DNA from: Colocasia esculenta
Taxonomy: Eukaryota > Streptophyta > Magnoliopsida > Alismatales > Araceae
Assembly (NCBI GenBank): GCA_014218235.1
Contig: CM024755.1
Coordinates: forward strand, 79,840,631-79,904,630
DNA length: 64,000 nucleotides
Reading direction: 5' to 3'
In this document: piece after piece, positions 42,212 through 54,948 of the stretch
Numbering within the stretch: the first letter of the stretch is position 1
Layout: every line of letters starts with the position of its first letter
Made by a program: the position numbers and the translations under genes
The notes under the pieces: generated by a model
Database searches by the model: none
What the model was told of the DNA's origin: nothing
Seen by the model: only the letters and a program-made list of their open reading frames with translations

Positions 42212-44187
42212 ATGGAATCTAACAAGGGGTATATAGCCGAGGGACATTCAGTGACCAGGCCACCCTTCTTTGATGGCACTGATTATCCTTACTTGAAAAA
42301 TCATATGCAGGTGTTTCTGAGAGCTCAAAATATTGAGCTATGGAAGATTGTCAGCAAAGGAGCCTACACCCTTCCCGAGGACGAAGATGCCTGGACGAAG
42401 GACCAGATTACGAAGGGAACTCTCAACTGGAGCGCCCTGAACATGATGCAGTGCGCAGTGCATCCCAAGGAGTATTCAAGAGTCTCCATATGCACCTCAG
42501 CGAAGGAGATGTGGGACAAGCTTGAACTCATATATGAAGGTACGTTTGAGGTAAGGGAAACCAAAGCCAACATGTTAACATCTGAATATGAAATGTTTAA
42601 AATGAAACATGATGAAACCATATCAGATATGTTTGCTAGATTCATGTTAATAATCAATGGTCTGAAAGGTCTTAAGAAAGAATACTCAGAAAGTGACTTA
42701 GTTAGGAAGATACTTCGGTCTCTTCCATCCTCGTGGAACACTAAGGCCACTATCATTGAGGATTCTAAAGGTCTTTAAAAAATGAAACTGGATGAATTAA
42801 TTGGCTCCCTGATGACATATGAAATAAATGTGAAGAGAAAAGAAATTGAAGAAAACCCAAAAAAATCAATTGCTTTAAGAGCTTCCAACAAAAATTCTTC
42901 AAGTTCTAAAAAGGATGCTCAACAGGAAAGTGATAAAGATCAAACTTCTAGTGAGAGTGAGAACGATGAAATGGCAATGCTCACTAGACAGTTCAAAAAA
43001 TTCCTTAAATTCAAAAGGAAATGCTCAGGTAACTCCAAATCTTTCCAGAAGAAATATTTTTCAAATAAATTTGAGTGTAACAAAAAATCTGACATTGTAT
43101 GCTATGAGTGCAAGAAACAAGGGCATATGAGAGGAGAATGCCCGGAACTCAAGAAGAAATTGAAAAAAGAGAAATTCACCTTCAAGAAAGTAAAGGCAAT
43201 GTTGGCAACTTGGAGTGATGAAGATGAAGATGAGGATGCACAAGCAACCTCTGGAGATGAAGAAATTCAATGCTTAATGGCAAGAAGTGACGACTCCAAT
43301 GAGGTAAACTCTTCCTTCGAAAGCTATTCTGTTGATGAATGGGAAGAAGCATACACTATCTTATTTGAAAAATTCTGTGAATTTAAATCTGAAAACAAGA
43401 CATTGAAAAAGAAAATCAATTCTATTGTTCATAGCACAAACAATAATGAACAAATTGCATCATTAAATAAAGAAATTGAGATGATGAAAATCGATGAGGA
43501 AGTTCACAATGAGGAAATGGATTGCTTGAAAATAAAATTTCAAGAAATTCAAAAGGAAAAAGATAGTTTAACCAACTCTCTTGAATGTCTTCAAAATGAA
43601 CATCAAGAAACTAAGAAAAAATTGGAACATGCTGAAAAAGATCTAAGAGAAAATTCTGAAGATCTTATAAGGTTCGTTAAGGGAAAGCAGAATCTTGATG
43701 CAATTTTGAGATCAAATATCTTTGTTGCAAAACATGGAATTGGTATCAACTTGCAAAACAAAAGAAAATGAGAGAGACATTGATAACTTATTTTGTTGAT
43801 CCTAGCCCAAGCACAAGCAACCAAGTCCCTCCAAAGAACAAGAAAAATCAAATCAAGGGTAAGCAACACCAACCCAAACAAAAGTCTTCAAGTGTTCAGA
43901 AGAACAAGCCACCTGTCGACAGGCTCAATGAAAGCTGTCGACAAGCATGGAAGACTATTGCCAAGGGACAGTCATCCAGGCAATTTATGGGTAAAAGAAA
44001 AACAAATGTTCTGAGAAAAACCTCATCATTCAATATTTGCAAGAAAATTGGTCAAAAAGAAAATCAATGCTGGAATAATTCAAATAAACTGAAATGCAAG
44101 CAAATCTGGATTCCAAAGTATTTACTTTTTGGCATGAATGATACACTGGGACCCAAAATAATTTGGGTACCAAAACCTCTTGTCTGA
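42212..44187 (+). pseudogene. Gag of the copia element
   Basis: The capsid part (PPFFDGTDYPYLKNHMQVFL, KEMWDKLELIYEGT, DMFARFMLIINGLKGL and VRKILRSLPSSWNTK) is the UBN2-type copia gag domain, residues 1-190. An in-frame TAA at 42,776-42,778 is followed in the same frame by the linker, a CCHC zinc knuckle CYECKKQGHMRGEC (about 43,099-43,140) and a long Glu/Lys coiled coil up to a stop at 43,771. The homologous reading then shifts frame through 43,768-44,187 (IWVPKPLV end) and back. Two palindromes at 43,913 and 43,935 lie inside this coding stretch and specify PVDR and CRQA. Confidence 0.85.
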
Positions 44188-44512
44188 TCCACATATGCAG
44201 GAATGCCTAGCAGCCCAAAATCAAAACAAATGGTACTTGGATAGTGGCTGTTCGAGGCACATGACGGGTGACAAAGACAAATTTTGTTTGCTAGTTGAAA
44301 AAGACGGAGGTCAAGTTCTCTTTGGAGGTAACAATAAAGGCCAGATCATCGGCACATATAAGGTTGGTAAGTATGCCTCTAACGCAATAGACAATGTTCT
44401 GTTGGTTGATGGTCTTAATCACAATCTGCTTAGTATAAGCCAACTATGTGATAAAGGTCATAAAGTTGTGTTTGAATCAAACTCATGTAAAATTGTTGAA
44501 AAGGAAACATGA
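44180..44512 (+). pseudogene. Aspartic protease of the copia element
   Basis: WYLDSGCSRHMTGDKDKF gives the copia protease active site D-S-G; VLLVDGLNHNLLSISQLCDKG is the conserved segment before integrase. A TGA at 44,510-44,512 and a further stop at 44,606-44,608 separate it from integrase, in the same frame. Confidence 0.88.
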
Positions 44513-44620
44513 AGTATTAAATTTTTTGAAAAAAGGGTGAACAACATTTATTTGGTTGATTTAGATGATCCAGAAAACGAGAATTTATGTCTTGTTGCAA
44601 ATAAATAGGTTGAGCTTACT

Positions 44621-45667
44621 TTGTGGCATCGTAGGCTTGGCCATGCAAGCTACAATGTCTTGCACAAGATTATGAAGCTAAAATTGATAAGTGGACTTCC
44701 TGAAATTTCTTTCAACAAGAATGAAAGTTTCAGTGATGCATGTGCACAGGGAAAACAAACCCGGAAATCCTTCAAATCAAAAGCACCGGTAAGCACCTCT
44801 AAACCATATGAACTACTGCATATGGACCTGTTTGGACCAACTAGAACTCTAAGTCTCAATGGCAAACGCTTTGGTTTTGTCATTGTAGATGATTTCTCAA
44901 GATTCACTTGGGTAAAATTCTTGGCACACAAAAATGAAGCACTGAAACACTTTGAAGATTTCTTTAATAAAATTGAGGATGGGAATGTCAATAAGATATG
45001 CTCAATCCGCACTAATCATGGGGGAGAGTTTGATAACAACTCATTTTCTGATTTTTGCAGGCACCATGGAATCGACCACATGTTCTCCTCTCCACGGACT
45101 CCGGAACACAATGGAGTAGTGGAGAGAAAGAACAGAACATTGGTGGAAATGGCTCACACCCTTCTAGTTGAAAGTCAACTTGCAAGGACCTTTTGGGCAG
45201 AAGCGGTGAACACCTCATGTTACATTCTCAACAGAGCCATGGTAAGACCAGTGATGAAGAAAACTCCCTATGAATTGCTAAAAGGTAAGAAACCCAGTAT
45301 TGGGTACTTCAGAGTTTTTGGCTCAAAAGTGTTTATACATAACAATGATAAAGTTGATTTAGACAAGTTTGAAGTCAAAAGTGATCAAGGTATTTTTCTT
45401 GGATACTCAGAACACTCTAGAGCATATAGGGTGTTTAACAATAAGAATAAAACCGTGGAAGAAACTCCACATGTTGTCTTTGATGAGTATCATGTAAAAA
45501 CTAACAATTCAGATTTTCACAGGACTCAAGATGAAGATGATGGAACAATACTTGAAGACCAACCTCAAGAAAAGGCAAAAATAGATTTTCAATCAGCACC
45601 AAGAACTAAAAGTGGATATTCTCGCAAGTACAATGAGGATGATGATGAAATATTTTTCAAAAACTAA
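44621..45667 (+). pseudogene. Integrase of the copia element
   Basis: GAG-pre-integrase zinc region WHRRLGHASYNVLHKI, with the later CAQGKQTRKSF in place of the usual CxxC (one Cys changed), then the core: Asp in LLHMDLFGPTR, Asn instead of the second Asp in SIRTNHGGEFDN, and Glu in GVVERKNRTLVEMAH. The loss of the second catalytic Asp (RTNHG where RSDHG-type sequence is usual) is an inactivating change even apart from the stops. The acidic tail 45,530-45,667 leads to a frame-disrupted linker up to RT. Confidence 0.88.
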
Positions 45668-46018
45668 GATAAAGAACCTGAAGAAGATCCACAAGAGGAA
45701 GAGCCTCAATATGAAACTCCTCAAGCACACCCTCCTCAAGAACAACCTCTATAAGATAACCTTCCTCAAGTCCAAGATCAACCCGGTCCTTCAACAATCA
45801 CAAATGTGAGGTATTCTAAAGCTCATCCACTTGATAACGTAATAGGAAATATAAATGATAAAGTTCAAACTAGGTCTCAAGTAAGACAAATAGTTGAACA
45901 AGATCATTTAGCCTTTGTCTCTCAAGTAGAACCTAAAAATGTTGAAGAGGCCCTAAAAGAAAATTCATGAATTGATGCTATGCATGAGGAACTTGATTAG
46001 TTTCAAAGAAATAATGTC

Positions 46019-47013
46019 TTGAGTTTAGTTCCTAAAACCCCTGAGATTTCTGTCATAGGTACAAGATGGGTATTTAGGAATAAGCTAAATGAAGAGGGTA
46101 AAGTGGTGAGAAATAATGCTAGATTGGTAGCAAAAGGATACAATCAAGAATTTGGTATAGACTTTGAAGAGTCCTTTGCACCTGTAGCTAGACTTAAAGC
46201 AGTTAGAATCTTGTTGGTGTATGCATGCTCACACAAGTTCAAACTTTTTCAAATGGATGTTAAAACTGTCTTCCTGAATGGCTACATCAAAGAGGAAGTC
46301 TATGTTTCTCAACCACCTGGTTTTGAAAATTATGAAATGCCTAACCATGTTTACAAGTTGCACAAAGCTCTTTACGGTTTGAAGCAGACACCTTGAGCTT
46401 GGTATGACAGGTTAAGCAACTTCTTGGTGAGTAAAAACTACACAAGAGGTAAGGTGGACCAAACACTCTTTACTAAGAAAGTTCGCAATCATATAATTGT
46501 CGTTCAAGTTTATGTGGATGACATCATCTTTGGTTCCACTAACCCATCACTGTGTGAAGAATTTTCAAAACACATGCACAGTGAATTTGAGATGAGTTTA
46601 ATGGGGGAGCTTCAATTTTTCCTTGGTTTGGAGCTTCAAATTTTCCTTGGTTTGCAGGTTAAACAACATGAAGATGGCTTCTTCATCAACCAAGAAAATT
46701 ATGTTAAGGAGCTCCTAAAAATATTTCAATTTGAACAAGCTAAGCATGCTTCAATACCAATGAGCACGAGCATAAAACTGAAAAATGATGAGAAAGGTAA
46801 ACCGGTAGATCCAAAGCATTTTCGAGGTATGATTGGCTCACTCCTTTATCTTACTGCAAGTATATCGGATATACAATTCAGTATTTGCCTTTGTGCTAGA
46901 TATCAATCTAGTCCAAAGGAAAGCCATTTGGTTGAAGTTAAGCGAATATTCAGATATCTCTCAGGTACGCATGATTTGGGTTTTTGGTATCCAGCAGGAA
47001 GTAGCTTTGATTT
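46019..47013 (+). pseudogene. Reverse transcriptase of the copia element
   Basis: Copia RT motifs: TRWVFRNKLNEEGKVVRNNARLVAKGY, FAPVARLKAVRILL, FQMDVKTVFLNGY, VYKLHKALYGLKQTP, stop TGA at 46,396-46,398, then VYVDDIIFGST (catalytic YVDD). In FQMDVKTVFLNG the usual Ala-Phe after Lys is Val-Phe. An eight-codon tandem duplication (24 bp, 46,607-46,630 and 46,631-46,654; ELQxFLGL twice) sits just after the catalytic box. The reading stops at YPAGSSFD where the Tekay element is inserted; it resumes in frame at 58,142. Confidence 0.92.
46607..46654 (+). repeat. 24-bp in-frame tandem duplication in copia RT
   Basis: GAGCTTCAATTTTTCCTTGG and its next four bases are repeated immediately with one substitution, duplicating eight residues without breaking the frame. 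Confidence 0.9.
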
Positions 47014-50000
47014 TGTCACATCCCGAGAATTTACGCAGCGGATAATAGTTCGAAGAATTCGAGTCGATATCACGAGACGTGGACAGTCGGCAAATAAGCC
47101 TCTAGCTAGCACGCACTAAATGTATATCAACACAACATAATAATAGGGCCCAAATGTTGAACTCAATAAAAACTGCATTTTTAGCTTTAACTCAACTTAT
47201 AAAAATTGGAAACTAGTACAAGACTGAGACTCAAATAAAAAGGAAAGTACATTCACCCCTCACTTCTTACTACATGTTCTAACTCTCAAAATAAACTACG
47301 ATAACTAGACTCATAATTGGGACGCTCATCACTCGGATGCATTCCCATCCTCGACTTGCTCTTCCTCTTGAACTTCATAGTCACCTAAATTGGGAAAAGG
47401 TAGGGGATGAGCAAACTAGCCCAGTAGGATTTATATCTCAATGTGCGGGCAATGATATAAGTGATTAACATTTTAGAACTAGGAAAGCACGATGAATGAT
47501 GTGCATGTACGAATGAAAACTCATTAAAACATGATATATAAAACAAGCTGGATAGAGTGAACAAGATAGAATAAGATTTTGAACAAGATGAGAAGAAAGA
47601 ACTAGCAATAGCTCACTTTTGCACAAGCACACAAGATTTCACCTGATGTCAATAGTTTTCAAGAAAACAAGATATCACTAGTTGCAATAAATGCAGGATG
47701 GCCATATCACGCAAGCAAGCAAGCAGGATTGCACAAGCACGATCAAGTAACACTAATCAGGCACGTAGACACCAATGTACACCAAGAAAAGATCCATCAA
47801 GAATGTACACCAAGACACGTGTATGTGGTTATGTATCTAACATTCAACAAGCAAGAAAGTACTCCCAGCGCAGATGCAACGCCAGTAATCATTATACCCC
47901 ATGGTTAACAGTATATTTATGACTCCCCGTCATTGGGGCTAGACTGGAGCCCTTGGACACACTTCTTGCCCTGTCAGCCATCTCATGTAAATTTTTAAAT
48001 GTAGATACCCACAGTCATAAATAATGGCCAATGAGAGTTTCAAAATGTAGCATGTGTAATGTCATGTTCACGATGATGATGAGAAGAAGTAAATAATTAA
48101 ATTGAACATGATTTCATGAGAACAATGGTCAAGAGATAAATTTGGCAGTAGAACGGTACAATTCATAATTTAGTTCAATCTTTACATTAACGGCTTTAGT
48201 CTAGAGTGTAAATCACGCTCACGAGAACAAGAAGAGAAAAGAAGTGCACGCCCTTGATGTAAAGTGTGCAGTAATGTACGTGTGTCAATTCACAATCTGT
48301 TGGTCTCAAACTCTCGGAAAAACACTTAACGTGATGGCATGCAATGAACAATGCATTTAACTACATATGGGTTTACAAGATTTTAAGATAAAATTTATCA
48401 TTTAAAGCAAGCTAGAATAGTAACAAGAGTAAATCACAAGTTTCATGTATGATCATATCATTAAGAAAGCAATTAGAATAATATTCATGTAATTAAGGAT
48501 TTTTCAATGGGTTAAACAAGTTTAAGCCATTAAATAGACATCATGCAATGATCAGACCCATGACATGCAATATTTTGCAAAATAATGAAAAACTGGTCAA
48601 GTAGTGTTGACACTAGTTCAGGTAGTGTTGACACTAGTTCAGGTAGTGTTGACATAGTGCTTCAAATACAAGGAAAAAAGGTCAAATAGTGTCGACACGA
48701 GATCAAGTAGTGTCGACACTAGAGACAGCTTCCAGAAAACCTTCTGGCCAATATGGGACAGTGTGTCGACACTAGCACAGGCGGTGTCGACACCGACACT
48801 AGATCAGTTTCCCAGAACTTTTTGGGTCAAACTGGGACAGTGTGTCGACACTAGATGGGGTAGTGTCGACACTAGAGGCTTTCCCAGAACACCATCTGGG
48901 CTGTTTTGGGACAGCAGGTCGACACTAGCACAGGCAGTGTCGACACTAGTGGCCCTTCCAGAACAAAACACATGGTCAGGTGTAACCAGAAAACATGTCT
49001 CATGCAGCGATTCACTTCCACCTCTTATAACTTTCTAAGGAATGACATTTAGACAAAATGTTCAACATGAAAGATGAAGAGGACAACTAGTAGAAGAACT
49101 TTGATGTTAAGTGTTTGATCTAATTCGGTCTCCAATCCCAAGAAAACATATGAAGAACAGAAAGTCAAGTGTAGCCCGAAACCCCAGTATCATGCAGTGA
49201 CTCTCTTTCCACGCCTGTAACTCTCTAACCAAAGACTTTTGGACAAAACGTCCAACATAAAAGATGATCGTGACTTCAATTAAAAAAACGTTCGTGAAGG
49301 AAGTTTAGTCAAATTCGGTCTCGATTCATGTGCATAAAAAGAAGAACGGAAAAAGCCCTAACAGTGCACGATTTTGGGAAAACACTTATAACTCAAAATA
49401 AACTCATTAGAATTCGATGAAACCAGTGGAAAACGAATGTTAACATGTTGCTCTACACATTGGTATAGGATATGTTATGGTTTGGCCCGAGAAAACCTAC
49501 CTTTTGGGTTGAAGAAGTCTCGTTTTTCCAAAAAAAATCCGTGTTCAGACCACTTGGAGGAGAACGCTTACCACTCCGTATATACTGCATGGAATTTGGG
49601 CGTTCCACTTGGGTTAGAACGTAGACTTGACCCTCTTTCCAGGGGTATAAGCTTTGCAAGGTTTGGTTTAGGTTTGACCTACCTTTGGTCGACTTCAAGA
49701 TGATGGTCTTTGTAGGTCGCAGCAGACGAAACAGGGGAAGAAGAACGACTTGGTGTGGATGATCTCCTTCACCCCAGCCACCAAGAACTTCTCCACACGA
49801 CCCCATCAAGTTCTAAAACTCGTTCCTAAGGTTTGGTGAAGAGTATTTAAGCAACCATGGTGTTTTAGGAGTCCTATTATAACTAGGAAAGCTAAGTTGC
49901 GATCTTAACAGGGCAGTTTCCTATCTTTTTGAGGATTCCTTCCTCCCTTAGAGTGTGTGAGGCTTTAGGAAACCTCCCACCATAGATAGACACGAATTTG

Positions 50001-50236
50001 GGTTGCCAAGAATACATAATTGCATCCCAATTCAACTCAAATTACCTTTTTCTAATTTCAGCCTATTTAGTGTTACGAATTTCCATGCATTTTCTAGCTT
50101 TATTTGATTATTGGGCCAATTGATGTCCATTGACCCGCTTATGATATTGGGTCATTAATATATAATGTTGGAAGTCCCTTCAACACTTTTATTTAAATTT
50201 CATTCCTTTATATATTAAAATTTCCGGGGTGCTACA
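47014..50236 (-). repeat. 3' LTR of the Tekay-like element
   Basis: In plus coordinates starts TGTCACATCCCGAGA and ends TCCGGGGTGCTACA. Has a palindrome array at 48,604-48,946 with perfect GTGTCGACAC at 48,689, 48,710, 48,763, 48,784, 48,842, 48,863 and 48,937, variants GTGTTGACAC at 48,604 and 48,625, GTGTTGACAT at 48,646 and AGGTCGACAC at 48,916. No protein-coding gene is supported in the LTR. Confidence 0.95.
48604..48946. repeat. Phased GTGTCGACAC palindrome array, Tekay LTR copy 1
   Basis: Within each pair the starts are exactly 21 bp apart (48,604/48,625/48,646; 48,689/48,710; 48,763/48,784; 48,842/48,863; 48,916/48,937). Pair-to-pair steps are 74, 79 and 74 bp; the 79 includes a local 6-bp insertion absent from the other LTR. 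Confidence 0.95.
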
Positions 50237-50284
50237 CCCTCCCCCACTTAAGAGAATTTGGTCCCCAAATTCATGTATAGCAAG

Positions 50285-53200
50285 TTATTGTACAAGTGAG
50301 GTGTACTTACTTGTGAATAGCTCCGGAAATCTTTTGCGCATTGCTTCCTCGGTTTCCCACGTGTCGTCCTCATCCATGCGTTGATTCCATCTAACCCTTA
50401 CTAGTGGGATAACCTTGTTCCTTAGTTGGCGCAGTTCCCGGTCCACAATCTTAATTGGCTTCTCTTGATATGTTCCGTCTTTGTTGAACTCCAGAAGCTC
50501 GTATTCTATAACATGCCATGGATCTCGTAAATACTTTTTCAACATGGATACGTGGAACACATTGTGTATTCCATCCATTTGCGGTGGTAAAGCGAGACGA
50601 TATGCCACTTCGCCAACTCTTTCAAGGATTTCGAAAGGCCCGACAAACCTTGGTGACAACTTGCCCTTAATGCCAAAACGTCTGATCCCCCGGCCTGGAG
50701 ACACTTTCAAGAATACATGTTCACCCACCTGAAACTCCAGGTCTCTTCTTCTATTATCTGCATATGCCTTTTGTCTTTGCTGTGCCACTGCCATTCTTTC
50801 TCTAATAAGCTTTACCTTCTCTGTGGTTTCCCTTATCATCTCAGGTCCTAACATTTGTTTTTTGCCAACTTCATACCAGCATATTGGAGATCGGCAACTT
50901 CTGCCATAAAGTGCTTCAAACGGTGCCATCTGAATGCTAGCTTGATAGCTATTATTGTAGGCGAACTCCACAAGAGGTAAGTGTTCATGCCAGCTACCTC
51001 CAAAATCTAGGACACATGCTCTGAGCATATCTTCAATTACCTGGTTGGTTCTCTCCGTCTGTCCATCTGTTTGTGGATGGAAAGTCGTGCTAAAATTTAG
51101 TTTAGATCCCAAGGAGTAATGCAGTCCTTTCCAAAAGTGGGATGTAAACCTGGGGTCTCTATCAGACACGATAGACACCGGTACTCCATGTAATCTGACT
51201 ATTTCCTTCACATATAATGCAGCCAGAACATCTACTGACCACTTATTCTTCACTGGCAAAAAGTGAGCTGACTTGGTTAAGCGGTCGACTATAACCCAGA
51301 TACCATCGAATCCACCTCTAGATTTAGGTAGTCCGAAAATAAAGTCCATTCCTATACCTTCCCATTTCCATGCAGGAATTTCTAGGGGTTTGAGTTTACC
51401 TGCGGGTCGCAAGTGTTCTGCCTTGACCCTTTGACATGTTAAGCATCGGGCGACATATTCCGCCACCTCTCTCTTCATATTAGGCCACCAGAAGCTTCTT
51501 TTCGAATCTTGATACATTTTGGTAGTTCCAAGATGAATAGTATATCTGGTCTTGTGAGCCTCGTCCATAATCATTTTCTTTGTCTCTACATGGTCGGGTA
51601 CGCAGACTCGTTCCTGAAACAATAGCCTTCCATCTTCAGTTAATGAGAAATCTGGCCTCTGGTCCAAATTAGCCTTAATCTCCACGAGTACAGGGTCATT
51701 GTTTTGGAGTGTTGTGATGTCCTCCAATAGTGTTGGTTGCCCTCTAACACTAGCAACAAAGCATCCCTTCTCTTTGATGTCAGCGTCAATATTTAACTTG
51801 GCGAAGTCTTCTAATAACTTCAATTCTTCTACCATTAAACTTGACAATGTGATCATTGACCTTCTACTTAGAGCATCTGCCACAGCATTTGCTTTTCCTG
51901 GATGATATTGGATCATGAAATCGATGTCTTTGAGATACTCCAACCACCTCCGCTGCCTCATATTCAAGTCCTGCTGAGAAAACAGATACTTTAAGCTTTT
52001 ATGGTCAGAAAACACAATGAATTTCTCACCATATAGGTAATGACGCCATATCTTCAAGGCGAAGACTACAGCAGCTAGCTCCAGATCATGTACGGGATAA
52101 TTGTCATCGTGCTTCTTCAATTGTCTGGACGCGTAGCATATAAGTTTCCCTTCTTGCATCAGCACACAGCCAAGGCCGATCCCGGATGCGTCGGTGTAAA
52201 CCTCAAAACTACCCCCGGCAATTGGCAAGGTTAGTACGGGTGCTGAGGTAAGGTGTTCTTTCAATGCCCTGAAACTTTCTTCACATTCATCAGTCCATGC
52301 GAATGGATTCTCCTTCCTGGTAAGCCTGGTCATTGGTACAGCTATCTTTGAGAAATCTTTAATGAAGCGACGATAATAACCGGCTAACCCCATAAAGCTT
52401 CTAATCTCCGACACAGTTGTCGGCCTTTCCTAATTCTTTACCACCTCCACCTTAGATGGATCTACAGAGATTCCCTCCTTGGATATGATGTGACCAAGGA
52501 AAGATACTTCCTCCATCCAGAATTCACACTTGCTAAGTTTAGCATAGAGTTGGTTATCTCTGAGCACTTGCAGAGCAACCTTCAAGTGTTCCTCATGTTC
52601 TTCTTTGGATTTGGAGTAAATAAGGATGTCATCAATGAACACCACTATGAACTGGTCCAAGTAGGGCCTATAAATACTGTTCATAAGTTGCATGAAAGCC
52701 GCCGGAGCATTGGTTAATCCGAACGGCATGACCACGAACTCATAGTGACCATACCTACTCCGGAATGCAGACTTGTGAATATCCTCTTCCTTTATTCTTA
52801 GTTGATGATAGCCAGATCTTAGATCTATCTTAGAGAAATATTGTGCGCCAGAGATCTGATCAAACAGTTCATCGATGCGGGGCAGTGGATACTTGTTCTT
52901 TATTGTCAACTGGTTCAACTGACGGTAGTCAATGCAAAGCCTCATTGATCCGTCCTTCTTTCTGACGAATAGTACTGGTGCTCCCCACGGGGATGTACTA
53001 GGCCTGATAAAACCTTGATCTAGCAGTTCTTGGATCTGTCTCTTCAACTCCTGCAATTCAACAGGGGACATGCGATACGGGGCCTTTGAAATAGGGGCTG
53101 CCCCAGGGAGTAACTCAATGGTGAAGCTTACCTCCCGCTCAGGTGGTATACCAGGCAATTCCTCTGGAAATACATTAGGATATTCCCTGGCTATTGGAAT

Positions 53201-54712
53201 GTCTTCTAAAGTCGGTTTCTTCTTTTCAGTAGTCAAGACAGAAACTATGAAAGCATCACAACCCTGGTTGATCAGCTTATAAGCCTTCAAGGAGGATATC
53301 AAGATAGGGTGTTTGTGATAACGGGTGCCAAGTAGTGATAGAGTTGGAAGGTTTGATCTTTTAAAAGTAACCCTCCTATGGCGACATTTTACATCGGCAT
53401 CATATTCAATTAGCCAATCGACACACAGAATGGCATCATAACCCTTCATGTCTAAACAGATAAGGTCAGCAGGGAGATTGTGTCCTCCAATTATAGTTTC
53501 ACATTTTGGCAAGTAGTGGGTGAGTTCAGATTCTGAGCCTAATAGAGAGGCTACAGTGATCTTGGATTTCAAGGGTACATGTTTGACAGGTAAAGTTGCA
53601 GCAAATGTGGTGGAAATAAAAGAATATGCAGCTCCCGTATCAATAAGCACAAATGCGGGTTGAGAGTGTATGGAAATGGTACCTTCCACCATACCCCCTT
53701 CCTCGGGTAGATCAGCTTCTATGACCGCATTAAGGCGTCCCTGACGCCGTTGTACATTCTGGGCTCTCCCGGGCTGGTCCTTCAGCATAGGACAATCCAG
53801 AATACGGTGGTCACGACCACCACATCTCAAGCATGCCCCGAGCTTCTTCCAGCATTCCTCAGCTTGGTGTCCTGGTTTATCACAGAACTTGTAGTTTTCA
53901 GACAACTGCCTACCTTCCACTTTGACTCTTTTATCTGCCGCAGCATCTTTTCCAGCAATTGGCCTCTTGTTGTTGCTGTTAAAGTTGTTATTGTTGCTAC
54001 GAAACGTTGGAACAGTGTTAGGTGCTCCCTTCTTGACAAAGACCGGCTTAGAGTTGTCCTTGCCCCTCAGGCTCTCTACTTTGGCCATGGTGTCCTCCAC
54101 TAGCTGAGCTCTTTGGACCATCTCAGTGTAAGTTTGAATGTTGTGTGGTCCGAGCCTTTCAATGAACATGGGCCTGAGTCCATCCATGAAACGGTTGGCT
54201 TTCAGCCTTTCTGTGCCCACAAGATGTGGGGCATACACTGCCAGACGAGCAAACTGAGCTTCATACTCAGCCACAGACATGCTCTTTTGTTTTAGTTCAG
54301 CAAACTCTGCTGCCTTCTTCTCCTTCACTCTCTCAGAGAAATATTTTCCCCGGAATATCTCCAGGAATCCGGCCCACTCTAGTTCAGCTACGTTTGGCAG
54401 GTGGGCCGACGTGGCCTTCCACCACGCTCGAGCATCCTTGGTAAATTGGAAAGTGGCCAGTACCACTTTCTCCCTGTTGTTGCATTGCATTACTTGGAAA
54501 ATCCTTTCGATTTCCTCTTGCCAATTTTCTGCTTCATCTGGGTCAGGGGATCCAGAGAAACGAGGAGGGTTTAAACTCCTAAAATTTCGGTGCAGATCAC
54601 CGGCTCCATTCCTTGCAGCTGCAGCCTGGTTTCCAGCCTGAACTACATTTTGCAGGGCCTGCGTAAGTCCAGCCACAGTGTCTTGCATAGCTTAGCACTG
54701 GTTGCGAGCCAT
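50285..54712 (-). pseudogene. Gag-pol polyprotein of the Tekay-like element (one or two in-frame stops)
   Basis: A single frame on the minus strand. Gag: LNPPRFSGSPDPDEAENWQE, ARAWWKATSAH, FAELKQKSMSVAEYEAQF; zinc knuckles CDKPGHQAEEC and CLRCGGRDHRILDC. Protease: FVLIDTGAAYSFIS (D-T-G). RT: LCIDYRQLNQLTIKNKYPLP, VMPFGLTNAPAAFMQLMN and the catalytic FIDDILIYSK. RNase H: EVYTDASGIGLGCVL, YASRQLKKHDDNYPVHDLELAAVV. Integrase: CLTCQRVKAEH, Asp in GIGMDFIFGLP, Asp in IVSDRDPRFTS, Glu in DGQTERTNQVIEDML. C-terminus: GPFEILERVGEVAYRLALPP (GPY/F module) and VRWNQRMDEDDTWETEE, a chromodomain-type motif of the Tekay/Del clade. Breaks: TAG at 52,430-52,432 between RT and RNase H and, if the ATG at 54,712 is the start, TAA at 54,692-54,694; a second Met follows at 54,688. 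Confidence 0.93.
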
Positions 54713-54948
54713 TGCAGTTGTGTGAGAGTGTTATGAGGATTCCTGAGAAAAGGATGGAAACCAATTAATGTCTCTAGATACATTATAAGAGTTAATGGGT
54801 AGGAGTGTTTAATTCTTTCTAACAAATTCCCAGTCTCTACCCATCCTCACCAGGTACCATATTTAATTTTGTGACCTAGGTTTCATAGGTATCTCCTATT
54901 CCTGAGACATATCCTATTTGATATTCCTAGGCTCTGATACCACTAAAC

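Noticed and set aside
47698..47922. Short ORF conserved in both Tekay LTRs (also at 55,633-55,857)
   Set aside because: Conservation follows from LTR identity and says nothing about coding; no known domain.
48604..48946. Regularly spaced repeats resembling a CRISPR array
   Set aside because: The repeats are 10-bp palindromes inside a plant LTR, spacers are themselves repetitive, the same array occurs in the other LTR, and there are no cas genes.
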